From JAZGHN01 sp964496725 (GTDB taxonomy: Bacteria > Chloroflexota > Dehalococcoidia > Dehalococcoidales > E44-bin46): a DNA stretch of 25,971 bases. Position 1 is the first letter of the stretch. Every line of letters begins with the position of its first letter. The position numbers were made by a program, and so were the translations under genes. Positions 1 to 8,305 of the stretch are shown here, one piece after another. The stretch spans positions 1-25,971 of the forward strand of contig CAZCAS010000009.1 in assembly GCA_964496725.1 (NCBI GenBank). Direction: 5' to 3'. Under the pieces are notes generated by a model. It was given only the letters and a program-made list of their open reading frames with translations, was not told the DNA's origin and did no database searches.

Positions 1-291
1 TTTAAGCCCCTCAGCTACTAGGCGGGGTGAGTAGCTATCCATACGACCGCTGGTGGTGGGGCCAGCTGAGCCAGTGGGTCGCCCCGGCCTGGCGGGACTG
101 GGACCAGTGAAATATATCGTTTGTCCCCTGATGTCAAATGGCAGGCGCTTTCCCTGGTCTAGAGCCTCTACCATTCTCTTGTGGGCGGCATCTCGAGCGG
201 CGTAGATAACGCCGTTGAGCAGGACCTCGTCTCCTGCCCTGAGATCTTTCACGATTTCGCCGGTGAGAGGGAGCATAATCTTCTTAGTCAT
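1..291 (-). CDS. Class I fumarate hydratase, beta subunit (C-terminus cut by window edge)
   Basis: Ninety-seven codons are visible, starting MTKKIMLPLTGEIVKDLRAG and running off the left edge in frame. This is the start of the beta (C-terminal) half of two-subunit, Fe-S dependent fumarase / L(+)-tartrate dehydratase. The alpha gene lies just upstream. Visible family traits are the LTGEI beta-strand at residues 8-13, the 'AGDEVLLNG' stretch and the 'IYFTGPSPARPG' stretch near residue 60, which resembles the substrate-side loop of this family (often Y-x-GP-x-P-x-xxG). The ATG is preceded by AGGGAAGG seven bases upstream, and 13 bases separate it from the alpha stop codon, so the subunits are translated from one mRNA. 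With alpha it would interconvert fumarate and malate in the cytoplasm. Tartrate dehydratase activity cannot be excluded. Confidence 0.9.
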   Translation of the reverse strand, partial: MTKKIMLPLTGEIVKDLRAGDEVLLNGVIYAARDAAHKRMVEALDQGKRLPFDIRGQTIYFTGPSPARPGRPTGSAGPTTSGRMDSYSPRLVAEGLK

Positions 292-304
292 TGCCTTCCC
301 TGAT

Positions 305-1150
305 TTAAATGATCGCTTCTTTATGTCGTGCGCACCAGCACTGGAGGTTGACTGCTACCGGCAGACTGGTGATGTGAGCAGGGTAAACCTCGGCATGAAC
401 CGCTAAAGCGGTGATTCTGCCGCCATATCCCATTGGCCCGATGCCCAGTTTATTGACTTGTTTGATAATAGCACTTTCCAGCTCGGCAATCTCGCCATCG
501 GGGTTGGGTTTGCCCACTTTGCGTAATAGTGCCTTTTTAGCCAGCATCAGGGCTTTTTCTGATGTTCCTCCTATCCCAACACCGATGATAATTGGGGGAC
601 AAGGATTGCTGCCTGCCTCATCAGCCGCATTGACAACAAAATCTATAATCCCCTGACGCCCCTCTGCTGGAGGTAACATAGCCAGGCGAGACATATTCTC
701 GGCACCGCCGCCTTTAGGCATGACGCTGATTTTAATCCTGTCACCGGGGACGATATCTGTGTGAATGATAGCCGGTGTATTATCCTCTGTATTGGTTCTG
801 GCGGAGAAGGGCTGGCGTACCATGGACTTACGGAGGTAACCCTTGCTGTATCCTTGGCGTACCCCCTCATTTACTGCGGTATTCAGGTCGCCGCCAGTGA
901 TATGGACTTCCTGCCCTATTTCTAAGAAAACTACCGCTGCCCCTGTATCCTGGCATAAAGGGAATTCCCCCTCCGCTGAGATATCGGTGCTTTCTATGAT
1001 TTTATCCAGCGCCTTGCACCCCACAGGCGATTCCTCAGCCTCTCGTCCCTGCTTGAGAGCGGTTAACACATCCTCAGGGAGGTGGTAGCAGGCTTCCTGG
1101 AAAAGGCGGGATATTGTTTGGGCGATATCCTTAGCATCAATGGCTCTCAT
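305..1150 (-). CDS. Class I fumarate hydratase, alpha subunit
   Basis: A 281-residue protein of the usual length for the alpha subunit of the two-subunit class I fumarase family, which carries the [4Fe-4S] cluster that binds and dehydrates malate. The three expected cluster cysteines are present: C66 in LCQDTG, C184 in NPCPP, and C271 in NLQCWC near the C-terminus. The family blocks NTEDNTPA (about 120-127) and PKGGGAENMS (145-154) are also intact. It follows malic enzyme after 19 bases and is followed by beta after 13 bases. The GGAGG is about 12 bases from the ATG, a rather long spacing, but no other in-frame start lies between. The role is probably malate/fumarate interconversion feeding or draining malic enzyme. 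The cluster type is oxygen-labile, which fits an anaerobe. Confidence 0.93.
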   Translation of the reverse strand: MRAIDAKDIAQTISRLFQEACYHLPEDVLTALKQGREAEESPVGCKALDKIIESTDISAEGEFPLCQDTGAAVVFLEIGQEVHITGGDLNTAVNEGVRQGYSKGYLRKSMVRQPFSARTNTEDNTPAIIHTDIVPGDRIKISVMPKGGGAENMSRLAMLPPAEGRQGIIDFVVNAADEAGSNPCPPIIIGVGIGGTSEKALMLAKKALLRKVGKPNPDGEIAELESAIIKQVNKLGIGPMGYGGRITALAVHAEVYPAHITSLPVAVNLQCWCARHKEAII

Positions 1151-1169
1151 ATGTTTGTGATTCCTCCCC

Positions 1170-2528
1170 TTATTCTGGAGGGGGTGGTATCAACCCCGAC
1201 TTCATCAACAGGGTGGTGGCCTCTCTTGATTGTTTAATCATCTTTTCTGCTCGTTTGGTCAGCTCTTCGCGACTTGGTGTTTCTCGAGCCACCCCTTGCT
1301 CTATAGCCTTCGTTCCTACGGCTACTGCTTCCCGGATAAAGACTTCCCATTCTCCCATGGTAGGAATGATATTATCCTCGTTTATCCCTCGGTCCTCAGC
1401 GCATTTAGCCAGCTCGTGAGCAGCGGCAATACACATTTCATCAGTGATGGTTTTGGCTTTGACATCCAGGGTGCCACGGAAGATGGCAGGGAAGCCAATA
1501 GAGTTGTTTACCTGATTGGGGAAGTCTGACCTTCCCGTAGCCACAACCCTGGCACCAGCCTCTTTAGCCTCCCATGGCCAGATTTCGGGGATGGGGTTAG
1601 CACAGGCAAAGACTATAGCATCCTTTGCCATAGCTTTTATCCATTCTGGCTTGAGGACACCCGGGCCCGGCTTGGATAATGAGATACAGACATCGGCTCC
1701 TCTCAACGCCTCGGCAATTCCACCATTCCTTTTCTCTGGGTTGGTTTTCTGACACAGCTCCCATTTGTAAGGATTATCTACCTGTTTTTCCTTAAGGTCG
1801 GTTCTGTCGGTGTGCAGGATACCCTGAGTATCAATGCAGAGGGTATTTTCCGGCTTGAAACCATCGGCGAAAAGCACCCTGGTTATGGCTACATTGGCTC
1901 CCCCCACCCCAATCAGGCAGATGTTCACTCGTTCCTTCTTCTTGCCCACGATCTTAAGGGCATTGACCAGTCCAGCCAAGGTAACTGCTGCGGTTCCTTG
2001 CTGGTCGTCATGCCAAACCGGGATAGTCATCTCGTTGCGTAGTCTATCAAGAATATAGAAGCACTTGGGGCTGGATATGTCTTCCAGATTAATGCCGCCG
2101 AAGGAGGGCTGGAGCCACTTTACTGCCTGGATTATCTCATCGGGGTCTTTGGTGTCGAGGCAAATAGGCACAGCATCCACCCCCCCAAGGTATTTGAACA
2201 GCAGCGCTTTACCTTCCATTACCGGCATACTGGCCTCAGGGCCAATATCACCCAGCCCGAGAACCCTGCTGCCATCGGAGACCACGGCTACGGTGTTCCA
2301 TTTGTTGGTATATTCAAAGACTTTGTCTTTATTCCTCTTTATTGCTCGGCAGGGCTCGGCTACACCGGGGGTGTACCAGATAGCAAAATCATTGAAATCG
2401 CGAACCACACATTTAGCCATGGCCTGCATCTTGCCCCGGTAGAACGGGTGCAATTTCATTGCGTCTTTCGCTGGCTTTCGTGCTTTAGCCAGCAGTTCCT
2501 CTTTGGTTACCTTCTGGGACACTATCAT
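1170..2528 (-). CDS. Malic enzyme (NAD(P)-dependent malate dehydrogenase, decarboxylating)
   Basis: A 452-residue short-form bacterial malic enzyme, converting malate to pyruvate and CO2 with reduction of NAD(P)+. The N-terminal malic domain shows YTPGVAEPCRAI (about 52-63), SDGSRVLGLGDIGPEA (about 85-100), the MEGKALLFK lysine block and WHDDQQGTA (about 170-178, metal-binding acidic pair). The NAD-binding domain begins with ICLIGVGGANVAI, and an Asp follows the second strand (CIDTQG), suggesting NAD rather than NADP. The short form lacks the phosphotransacetylase-like tail of MaeB proteins. It is first in an operon with both fumarase subunits. The pair can turn fumarate into pyruvate, or run in the anaplerotic direction. 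The start is ATG with AAGGAG nearby, and a good promoter sits 30-60 bases upstream. Confidence 0.93.
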   Translation of the reverse strand: MIVSQKVTKEELLAKARKPAKDAMKLHPFYRGKMQAMAKCVVRDFNDFAIWYTPGVAEPCRAIKRNKDKVFEYTNKWNTVAVVSDGSRVLGLGDIGPEASMPVMEGKALLFKYLGGVDAVPICLDTKDPDEIIQAVKWLQPSFGGINLEDISSPKCFYILDRLRNEMTIPVWHDDQQGTAAVTLAGLVNALKIVGKKKERVNICLIGVGGANVAITRVLFADGFKPENTLCIDTQGILHTDRTDLKEKQVDNPYKWELCQKTNPEKRNGGIAEALRGADVCISLSKPGPGVLKPEWIKAMAKDAIVFACANPIPEIWPWEAKEAGARVVATGRSDFPNQVNNSIGFPAIFRGTLDVKAKTITDEMCIAAAHELAKCAEDRGINEDNIIPTMGEWEVFIREAVAVGTKAIEQGVARETPSREELTKRAEKMIKQSREATTLLMKSGLIPPPPE

Positions 2529-2557
2529 CTCCTTAAAAAGTATTCTCCGCTGGCGTA

Positions 2558-2586
2558 ATTATACCGTATCCTATCTCCTCGGTAAA
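2558..2586 (-). promoter_or_regulatory. Sigma-70-type promoter of the malic enzyme-fumarase operon
   Basis: Read on the minus strand, TTTACC (2581-2586) is followed by exactly 17 bases and a perfect TATAAT (2558-2563). The predicted transcript start lies near 2551, leaving a short leader of about 20 bases to the malic enzyme ATG. The region between this gene and the divergent cupin is only 159 bases. Confidence 0.6.
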
Positions 2587-2687
2587 CAATTTGGCTTTGT
2601 TTGGCTGTCTCATGTTCTTGACAAAACCATGTTGGCTACTCCATGCTAGATATGCTCAATCATTAATGTTAATCACGGAGGATTTAG

Positions 2688-3038
2688 ATGAAACTGACCA
2701 CTCTGGATAAGGTTGCCAAGGTACAGGTAGACATGGAGGGAGCAAAGAACGTCTACAAACAGGTTCCCCTGTCGAAAAGTGACGGTTCACCGCTGTTTTC
2801 CTTTCGGGTATTTACCATTGAATCGAACGGTCATACTCCCCTTCATGAGCACCCCTTCGAGCATATGAATTATGTGATAAAGGGTCGTGGCGCAGTTGTC
2901 GCCGGAGGTGGCGAGAGGCGTGAGATAAAGGAAGGCGACTTTATCCTGGTCCTTCCCAATGAGAGACACCAGTACAGAAATACATCGCAGGATGAATCAC
3001 TAATCCTGATTTGCGCAGTTCCCAAGGAGTTTGAATAA
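2688..3038 (+). CDS. Small single-domain cupin protein
   Basis: A 116-residue protein made of one cupin beta-barrel. Motif 1 is at residues 47-68 (G-x4-HEHPFEH...G) and motif 2 near 83-97 (GDF...P-x3-H). The likely metal ligands are H53, H55, H59 and H94; E58 may take the usual Glu position. The start is ATG with GGAGG seven bases upstream. It is transcribed divergently from malic enzyme and lies 134 bases ahead of a hydroxyacid dehydrogenase that has its own promoter. Small stand-alone cupins of this kind include sugar isomerases, dioxygenases, auxin-binding-like proteins and simple metal-dependent decarboxylases. The sequence does not tell which. The specific function is unknown. Confidence 0.85.
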   Translation: MKLTTLDKVAKVQVDMEGAKNVYKQVPLSKSDGSPLFSFRVFTIESNGHTPLHEHPFEHMNYVIKGRGAVVAGGGERREIKEGDFILVLPNERHQYRNTSQDESLILICAVPKEFE

Positions 3039-3062
3039 GAAGTCTTTACGGGTTGGCGGTGT

Positions 3063-3091
3063 TTGACAACTGGTGGTCGGGGTTCTATTAT
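3063..3091 (+). promoter_or_regulatory. Sigma-70-type promoter of the hydroxyacid dehydrogenase gene
   Basis: A perfect TTGACA (3063-3068) and TATTAT (3086-3091) are separated by 17 bases on the plus strand, between the cupin stop and the dehydrogenase start. The predicted start near 3098 gives a leader of about 75 bases. Confidence 0.65.
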
Positions 3092-3172
3092 TTTTGGTGG
3101 CTATGTGGGAAGTCACGGCTTAAGAACTTCCAGCAAGGGCTTTATTAAAATACTATTTACAGGGAGGATAAG

Positions 3173-4174
3173 TTGAACCCCAAAGTTTTTGTGACCAGAG
3201 ATATCAGGAAGATCGCGGGAGGGGAGATCTTGAATTCTGCGGCTGCGGAGTGTGATTTGGAGATATTCCCCCACGATAGGAAAGCTAGCAAAAGTGAAAT
3301 TCTGGCAGGAGTGAAAGGCAAGGATGGGCTTCTTTGCCTTATTGGTGACCCCGTTGATAAGGAGGTCATTGAGGCTAGTAAGAACTTAAGGGTCATCGCC
3401 AATTACGGGGTGGGATTTGACCATATCGATATTAAGACCGCTACTTCAAGGGGGATATTTGTTACCAATACCCCCTCTGAGGACATCGGCGTTGCCGTGG
3501 CAGAGTCGGCGTGGGCATTGCTGATGACGCTGACCCAGCAGGTTATTATAGGTGATAGAGATGTAAGGGCTGGCAAATACGAGGGATGGGACCCAGCCAA
3601 ATGGATAGGGTCTGACATTTTTGGCAAGACACTGGGCATCGTTGGGTTAGGTAGAATAGGCCAGGAGGTAGCTAAGCGGGGTCAGGGATGGAATTTGCGT
3701 ATGCTGTATTATGATGCCATTGTAATAGACCCTAAGATAGAGCAGGAACTAGGTGTAGAAAGAGTTTCTCTGGAAACACTGGTTAAGGAATCAGATTTTA
3801 TCACCCTGCATTGTCCGTTAATCCCGGGAAAGACCTTCCACCTCATCGGAGAGAAAGAGTTATCTTTAATGAAACCCACCACTTATATTGTTAATACTGC
3901 TCGGGGAGCGGTCATTGATGAAAAGGCATTGGTTAAGGCTCTTAAAGAAGGACGTATCGCCGGAGCTGCCCTGGATGTTTTTGAGAATGAACCCCGCTTA
4001 ACTGAGGGGCTGACTGACCTTGATAATGTGATTCTTACCCCTCATCTAGGCAGCGCGAGTGCCAGGTCCAGGACGGCATATGCTACTTTGTCTGTGAAAA
4101 ATCTGTTAGCTGGACTTCGGGGAGAGGTTCCGCCCAACTTGGTAAATGTGGAGCTGGCCAAGGGGCGGGCTTAA
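3173..4174 (+). CDS. D-isomer-specific 2-hydroxyacid dehydrogenase (phosphoglycerate/glyoxylate reductase type)
   Basis: A 333-residue NAD-linked dehydrogenase of the D-2-hydroxyacid family. The catalytic triad is visible: R244 in NTARGAV, E273 in VFENEP and H291 in TPHLGS. The Rossmann fold is marked by GLGRIG (158-163), and D181 after the second strand predicts NAD(H) use. There is no C-terminal ACT or serine-feedback domain, so it is a short form, closer in length to glyoxylate/hydroxypyruvate reductase or to short SerA proteins. The start is TTG, supported by AGGGAGG at 3161-3167 with a 5-base spacer; no ATG fits better. Substrates could be glyoxylate, hydroxypyruvate, 3-phosphoglycerate or another 2-keto acid. 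Glyoxylate/hydroxypyruvate would fit the glycine-responsive RNA elsewhere in the window, but this is only a guess. Confidence 0.9.
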   Translation: MNPKVFVTRDIRKIAGGEILNSAAAECDLEIFPHDRKASKSEILAGVKGKDGLLCLIGDPVDKEVIEASKNLRVIANYGVGFDHIDIKTATSRGIFVTNTPSEDIGVAVAESAWALLMTLTQQVIIGDRDVRAGKYEGWDPAKWIGSDIFGKTLGIVGLGRIGQEVAKRGQGWNLRMLYYDAIVIDPKIEQELGVERVSLETLVKESDFITLHCPLIPGKTFHLIGEKELSLMKPTTYIVNTARGAVIDEKALVKALKEGRIAGAALDVFENEPRLTEGLTDLDNVILTPHLGSASARSRTAYATLSVKNLLAGLRGEVPPNLVNVELAKGRA

Positions 4175-4215
4175 TTCAGCATATCTGCGATAGCAGACTG
4201 CCTTTAGAATAAACA

Positions 4216-4244
4216 AATGGCGCCGGTTTATGGCCGGCGCCATT
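4216..4244 (+). terminator. Rho-independent terminator shared by convergent genes
   Basis: An 11-bp perfect stem (4216-4226 with 4234-4244, core GGCGCCGG/CCGGCGCC) closes a 7-base loop and is followed by GCTTTT on the plus strand. It lies 41 bases after the dehydrogenase stop and 39 bases beyond the stop of the convergent aor gene. On the minus strand the stem is followed by TGTTTATTCT, so it may act in both directions. Confidence 0.8.
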
Positions 4245-4283
4245 GCTTTTCAGCTATCCTTTTACTGCTAGGATACAGGTTTA

Positions 4284-6167
4284 TTATCCTTTGTACTCTT
4301 GGCACTTAAAGGTACGGTCTCTCTTAGCCTCCAGACCATCGAGGCCTAACTCTGCAAGCTTCTTCTTTGTGGGAATGCCTTTGACCCAGTCCTTCGTCTT
4401 CCAGTACTCCTTCAGGATGTCCTGCCACGGTGGTACCTGTCCAGCAGCCCCGCCCTTTTTATGGGGGCGAGTAAAACGCTCTGGCATCACGTTCTCTATC
4501 TCGGGGACAAGCCCATTGGCTAGGTTAAACATTTGATGCAGACATACTATGCGCTCTCCCATCTTATGAGCCTCTTCTGGGGTTACATCCCAGCCGGTTA
4601 TTGCGTTCAGCAGGTTAAGCTGGTCAGTTAACGGTACATCGGAGAAGAAGTAGAAGAAGCACCAGGTAAGGCTGTTCCAGAATTCCTGTATATCTTGGTA
4701 GACGGCACCAACGTATCCCTTCTTGGTCCCATCATGCGGATCCATTGTTTTGTTGATGCCCAGTTCAGGGAGAAGAACTCCCAGCTCTGCGGCCTCAGCA
4801 AACCCGTGCAGGTGACATGCTCCTCTTGGTGAGGCGATGGTAGTTATCGTTTGGCCAAAGAAAGCCCTTGGGTCATGTGCTGCTGCCACCATGCCCATTA
4901 CTTCCAAAGCATATGGCTTGGATTCGGGTATTCTGTCAACACAGGCCCTTATTCCTTCAGCTATCAGGTCTCCGATGCCTTCCCTCTTGGATACCATCTC
5001 CGTCATTTTAACCAGGGCTTTTCCATTGCCCCATTTCAGTTCCACTCCGTCGGTATCCTCTTTGGTTATCAGACCCTTTTCATAGCATTCGAATGCCCAA
5101 CCCAAGAGACCGCCAAGCTCAATGGTATCCATTCCATAGCGGCTACAGAGGGCATTGGCTTGAGTAACCGCGGCCAAGTCGTCTATCAGTAGATTTGAGC
5201 CAATCATACCCAAGGTTTCATACTCCGGGCCGCTTGTCTCGGTATCATACTTCGTATTGGTGACCCTTCTGTGACATCCCATGACACAATAGGGGCAAGC
5301 CCAGGGCTTAATCTGGAGCTCCTCGGTCATCCTCGGCGTTCCTATCTTAGCTGCTCCTTCAGTCCAGTTGTCCTGTCCGAAGTTCTTCATGGGCAGGAGC
5401 CCATTTTCTTCCCTGGGGACAACTGCCATAGCCTGACCATCCTGGCGGTTGGCTTGGGTGAAAGGTGCTGCCTTAATCTTGACCATGACACCATCATAGA
5501 TCTCCTTGAGCTTGTCAGGATTGGCGATGGGTGGTTTAAGCGTTCCTCTTATCACCAGTGCCTTGAGGTTCTTTGACCCCATCACTGCCCCCAGTCCGCA
5601 CCTGCCGAAAAAGCCATGTTTATCGTTGACTATGTTGGCAAGTCGCACCAGGTTCTCCCCAGCGGGACCGATAGAAACCACTGTAGCCTTGGCGTCGTCA
5701 ATCGTTTCCTTTAACGCATCTACTACTTCTAAGGTCTCCATCCCCCAAAACTTGCTGCCATCCCTTATCTCTGCTTTACCATCCTTGATCCACAGATAAA
5801 CCGGCCTCTTAGCCTTTCCGGTGATAGCCACGGCATCAAAGCCAGCTCGTTTGAGCTCAGGGCCCACATGACCCCCCGCCAGACTCATTCCCCAATAGCC
5901 AGTGAGCGGTGACTTTGCGGCAACGACGCATCTTCCGGAGCTAGCGATAGCTGCTGCCTGATACGGTCCGGTGGCAAAGACAAGGACATTACCTGGCCCG
6001 AGTGGGTTGGTGTTTTTAGCCACAGTTGGGTAGACTATTCTGGCGGCCAGTCCTACTCCTCCCAGATACTTTCTAGCGAAGCCTTCATCGAATGTGGCTA
6101 CGCTAGTTTCTTCGCGAGAAAGGTCTATGCATAAGATCTTTCCCCAATATCCTCCTTTTATTGCCAT
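4284..6167 (-). CDS. aor: Tungsten-type aldehyde:ferredoxin oxidoreductase
   Basis: A 627-residue protein with full-length similarity to the AOR family. These enzymes oxidise aldehydes to carboxylic acids and reduce ferredoxin, using a bis-pterin tungsten centre next to a [4Fe-4S] cluster. The cluster ligands are visible as C291, C294 and C298 (CPYCVMGC), plus a distant C503 (SLTWC). N-terminal AOR blocks include LGGVGLAARI (35-44), LVFATGP (62-68), KSPLTG (85-90) and MSLAGGHVGPELKRAG (94-109). Other family blocks are SGPEYETLG (312-320), AHDPRAFFG (430-438) and SPRGACHLHG (446-455). The length matches Pyrococcus-type AOR (about 605). It is the last gene of the block after a TRAP transporter, 149 bases from dctM, and has its own candidate promoter. 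MoaD and ThiF relatives, typical companions for its cofactor, lie upstream in the same direction. The aldehyde substrate cannot be read from sequence. Confidence 0.93.
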   Translation of the reverse strand: MAIKGGYWGKILCIDLSREETSVATFDEGFARKYLGGVGLAARIVYPTVAKNTNPLGPGNVLVFATGPYQAAAIASSGRCVVAAKSPLTGYWGMSLAGGHVGPELKRAGFDAVAITGKAKRPVYLWIKDGKAEIRDGSKFWGMETLEVVDALKETIDDAKATVVSIGPAGENLVRLANIVNDKHGFFGRCGLGAVMGSKNLKALVIRGTLKPPIANPDKLKEIYDGVMVKIKAAPFTQANRQDGQAMAVVPREENGLLPMKNFGQDNWTEGAAKIGTPRMTEELQIKPWACPYCVMGCHRRVTNTKYDTETSGPEYETLGMIGSNLLIDDLAAVTQANALCSRYGMDTIELGGLLGWAFECYEKGLITKEDTDGVELKWGNGKALVKMTEMVSKREGIGDLIAEGIRACVDRIPESKPYALEVMGMVAAAHDPRAFFGQTITTIASPRGACHLHGFAEAAELGVLLPELGINKTMDPHDGTKKGYVGAVYQDIQEFWNSLTWCFFYFFSDVPLTDQLNLLNAITGWDVTPEEAHKMGERIVCLHQMFNLANGLVPEIENVMPERFTRPHKKGGAAGQVPPWQDILKEYWKTKDWVKGIPTKKKLAELGLDGLEAKRDRTFKCQEYKG

Positions 6168-6297
6168 ACTCGTCCTCCTTTCTTTGTTAGAGTACCTAAG
6201 GATGTGGATTAAATGAAGGTCCTGAAGTTGTAATTTGCCATCAGCAATGTAATGTTAATAGACTCTCCCGGTAGATTGTGCTGCCAGCGACAGCTCT

Positions 6298-6303
6298 ATT
6301 ATA
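6298..6303 (-). promoter_or_regulatory. Possible extended -10 promoter element ahead of aor
   Basis: On the minus strand TGG precedes a perfect TATAAT, making a TGnTATAAT extended -10. Only a weak -35 (TTACCC, 18 bases upstream, inside the end of dctM) is seen. The 149-base gap to aor would then give a leader of about 125 bases. The gene could also be read from the TRAP promoter. Confidence 0.4.
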
Positions 6304-6316
6304 CCAGTTCCGGAGG

Positions 6317-7663
6317 CTAATGGGTAAGTCCAAGACTTACTCCGGCAAACATTTTAGAGGGCAGCCACATGGCTATCTCCGGGTGAAAGATTAATAATGC
6401 CAGAAGAATACCGTTCATGGCTACAAAAGGTATAATTGACTTGTAGATATCCACCATCGTTATCTCTGAGTCCTTGGGAATCAGCCCCTTCATGATAAAC
6501 AAGGCGAAGCCAAAGGGGGGTGTCATAAGAGCTACCAGCACGGTAATGCAGTAGAGGACGCCAAACCAGACCATGTTTATCTCCAAGCTTTGTAGCACCG
6601 GGATGAACAGGGGAGCGGTGACGATAAGCATAGCGAAGTCATCCATAACCATGCCGAGCAGTAGATAGATACCCACCATCATGGACACTATCAGCGCCGG
6701 GTTTTGCCCTACTACTCCTAGAACCATCACATCAAAAGCCTTCCCTGCGCCAAGACCATCATAGATGGCGCCGAAGAGAATGGCGGCGACAAAAATCCAC
6801 ATGATGATGCTGGTGAGCCGCCATGTCTGGTCAATTACCGCTACAAAATCTTTCCAGTGTAATCTGCGGTAGGCAGCAGCAACTCCTATAGAGCCTAGAG
6901 CCCCAATGGCGGAGCTTTCTGTTATCGTAGTCACCCCTATCAGCAGCAGACCCATGACCATGAAAAGAAGGATGAGTGGGGCTACCCCGGCCCTCATGGT
7001 CTTGATTTTCTCTTTTAGACCAACCCGCTCTTCGGGTGGCAGAGGGGGGCCGATGTGTGGCTGAATGTGACACCGGACACCAATATAGGCAATATACATA
7101 CCGGCTAATATGAGGCCGGGTATTGCCCCAGCCATCCATAGCTGTCCGATTGGAACTCTAGCTAGCATCCCATAGAGAACGAAAACCAGACTGGGGGGGA
7201 TGAGATAGCCGAGACCGCCACCGGCCTGGACCATTCCGGTTACTATTGACTTATCGTACCCCCGCTTGAGCATGGAGGGTAAGGCGATAAGCCCCATAGC
7301 TACTTGTCCCGATACACAGGTTCCTTGTATCGCCCCTATTAAGGCGCTGATACCAATGGTTCCCATCCCTAGCCCACCCTTAAGACCACCTGCCCACTTA
7401 TATATCATATTATAAAGGTCATCAGCCATCCCTGACTTAGCCAGCATATACCCCATAAAGATAAATGCAGGGAAGGATAGCATGACATCCCAATATATCA
7501 TGCCCACAGTGACATAGGTCACCATATTTCCACCGCCAGATCCCCACAGGGCTAGGGCGCTGAAACTGGCGACAGCACCTACGAGGAGGAAGACCTGACG
7601 CCCGGTGGTAAGTAGTGCCATCATACTGGCAAACATCATGATGGTGATGGCGGTTACAGTCAT
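6317..7663 (-). CDS. dctM: TRAP transporter large permease (DctM family), system 1
   Basis: A 448-residue, very hydrophobic protein with about twelve membrane segments, the ion-coupled translocation subunit of a TRAP importer. Visible family blocks are FPAFIFMGYMLAKSG (about 64-78), a glycine-rich region LKGGLGMGTIG, GYLIPPSLVFVLYG (about 151-164), TESSAIGALG (about 247-256) and TPPFGFALF. A Pro-rich cytoplasmic loop (PHIGPPLPPEER, about 202-213) recalls the mannitol/chloroaromatic (FcbT3-like) branch. The start codon overlaps the dctQ stop by four bases (ATGA), implying translational coupling. It is 441-448 residues long in both copies of this window, and the two paralogues share the same loop. 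The substrate is set by the DctP partner and is unknown. Confidence 0.92.
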   Translation of the reverse strand: MTVTAITIMMFASMMALLTTGRQVFLLVGAVASFSALALWGSGGGNMVTYVTVGMIYWDVMLSFPAFIFMGYMLAKSGMADDLYNMIYKWAGGLKGGLGMGTIGISALIGAIQGTCVSGQVAMGLIALPSMLKRGYDKSIVTGMVQAGGGLGYLIPPSLVFVLYGMLARVPIGQLWMAGAIPGLILAGMYIAYIGVRCHIQPHIGPPLPPEERVGLKEKIKTMRAGVAPLILLFMVMGLLLIGVTTITESSAIGALGSIGVAAAYRRLHWKDFVAVIDQTWRLTSIIMWIFVAAILFGAIYDGLGAGKAFDVMVLGVVGQNPALIVSMMVGIYLLLGMVMDDFAMLIVTAPLFIPVLQSLEINMVWFGVLYCITVLVALMTPPFGFALFIMKGLIPKDSEITMVDIYKSIIPFVAMNGILLALLIFHPEIAMWLPSKMFAGVSLGLTH

Positions 7664-8169
7664 GACAGGGTCTTCCCCCTGATAGTAGCGATGTCCCGGA
7701 TGAGATTAGCTATGGCTTGAAGAAGTAATATGAAAGCTCCTGTAGTGATAACAGCTTTAAGAGGCCAGAGGGGAGGCCCCCATACACTTTTGGTATGCAG
7801 CCCATTCACATAAGCGCCATAGGTACCGGCAATGCCGGTGGTTATCATGAGAACGATGTAACCGAAGAGGACGAAGGTAGCTATGTCGGTGAGGGCTCTT
7901 CTCTTGGGAGACCAGCGGGTGTAAAGGGCATCCATTCTCACATGCTCATCTTGAAGAAGAAGGGGACCTCCGGCAAGGATAAATCCACCTGTCATCATGA
8001 ATAGGCACAGTTCGTAGGCTACAACGCTGGGTGTGTGTAGAAAATGCCTCACCACCACGGCATAAGCAAGGACGCAGATGATACCCATGGTAATCCATCT
8101 TAGCACTGTCCACAGTCGCGCTACAAATGAGTCAATAAACCTTACGTAAGTACCTAGTACTTTGGGCAT
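7660..8169 (-). CDS. dctQ: TRAP transporter small permease (DctQ family), system 1
   Basis: A 169-residue protein with four predicted membrane helices (about 17-38, 50-70, 92-115 and 137-155), the expected layout of the small TRAP membrane subunit. The LLLQDEHVRMDALYTRWSPKRR stretch, with its short amphipathic segment between helices 2 and 3, matches the family's 'D-x-HVR-D' block. It sits between dctP and dctM and shares the ATGA overlap with dctM. Together Q and M form the membrane complex that accepts substrate from DctP. The second DctQ in this window (23689-24204) has the same HVRMDLLYSRWD block, so the two systems are related. Confidence 0.88.
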   Translation of the reverse strand: MPKVLGTYVRFIDSFVARLWTVLRWITMGIICVLAYAVVVRHFLHTPSVVAYELCLFMMTGGFILAGGPLLLQDEHVRMDALYTRWSPKRRALTDIATFVLFGYIVLMITTGIAGTYGAYVNGLHTKSVWGPPLWPLKAVITTGAFILLLQAIANLIRDIATIRGKTLS

Positions 8170-8250
8170 TCAGAGACCCTCAAAAATTACTATATTACTT
8201 CCTTCCCCTCGGATAGTCGAAGCCTGCTAAAGGTTGACACAAAACTCTTT

Positions 8251-8284
8251 ATTTGCTCCCAGCCCAAACGGGCTGGGAGCAAAT
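8251..8284 (-). terminator. Strong hairpin between dctP and dctQ (attenuator/mRNA stabiliser)
   Basis: A perfect 15-bp stem (8251-8265 with 8270-8284, core GCTCCCAGCCC) closes a 4-base loop. On the minus strand it lies 21 bases after the dctP stop and is followed by AAAGAGTTTT, an imperfect U-tract. Such elements commonly let binding protein be made in excess over permease by partial termination or by protecting the dctP mRNA 3' end. Confidence 0.65.
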
Positions 8285-8305
8285 ATTACTGGACGACTTG
8301 TATAC

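Noticed and set aside
2618..2652. TTGACA upstream of the cupin gene as its -35
   Set aside because: No acceptable -10 lies 16-18 bases downstream; the nearest TAGATA is 23 bases away, so no promoter was called.
6168..6316. Molybdenum/tungsten cofactor riboswitch upstream of aor
   Set aside because: I looked for the Moco-type core in this gap and in the moaD leader and could not see it; only an extended -10 element is supported.
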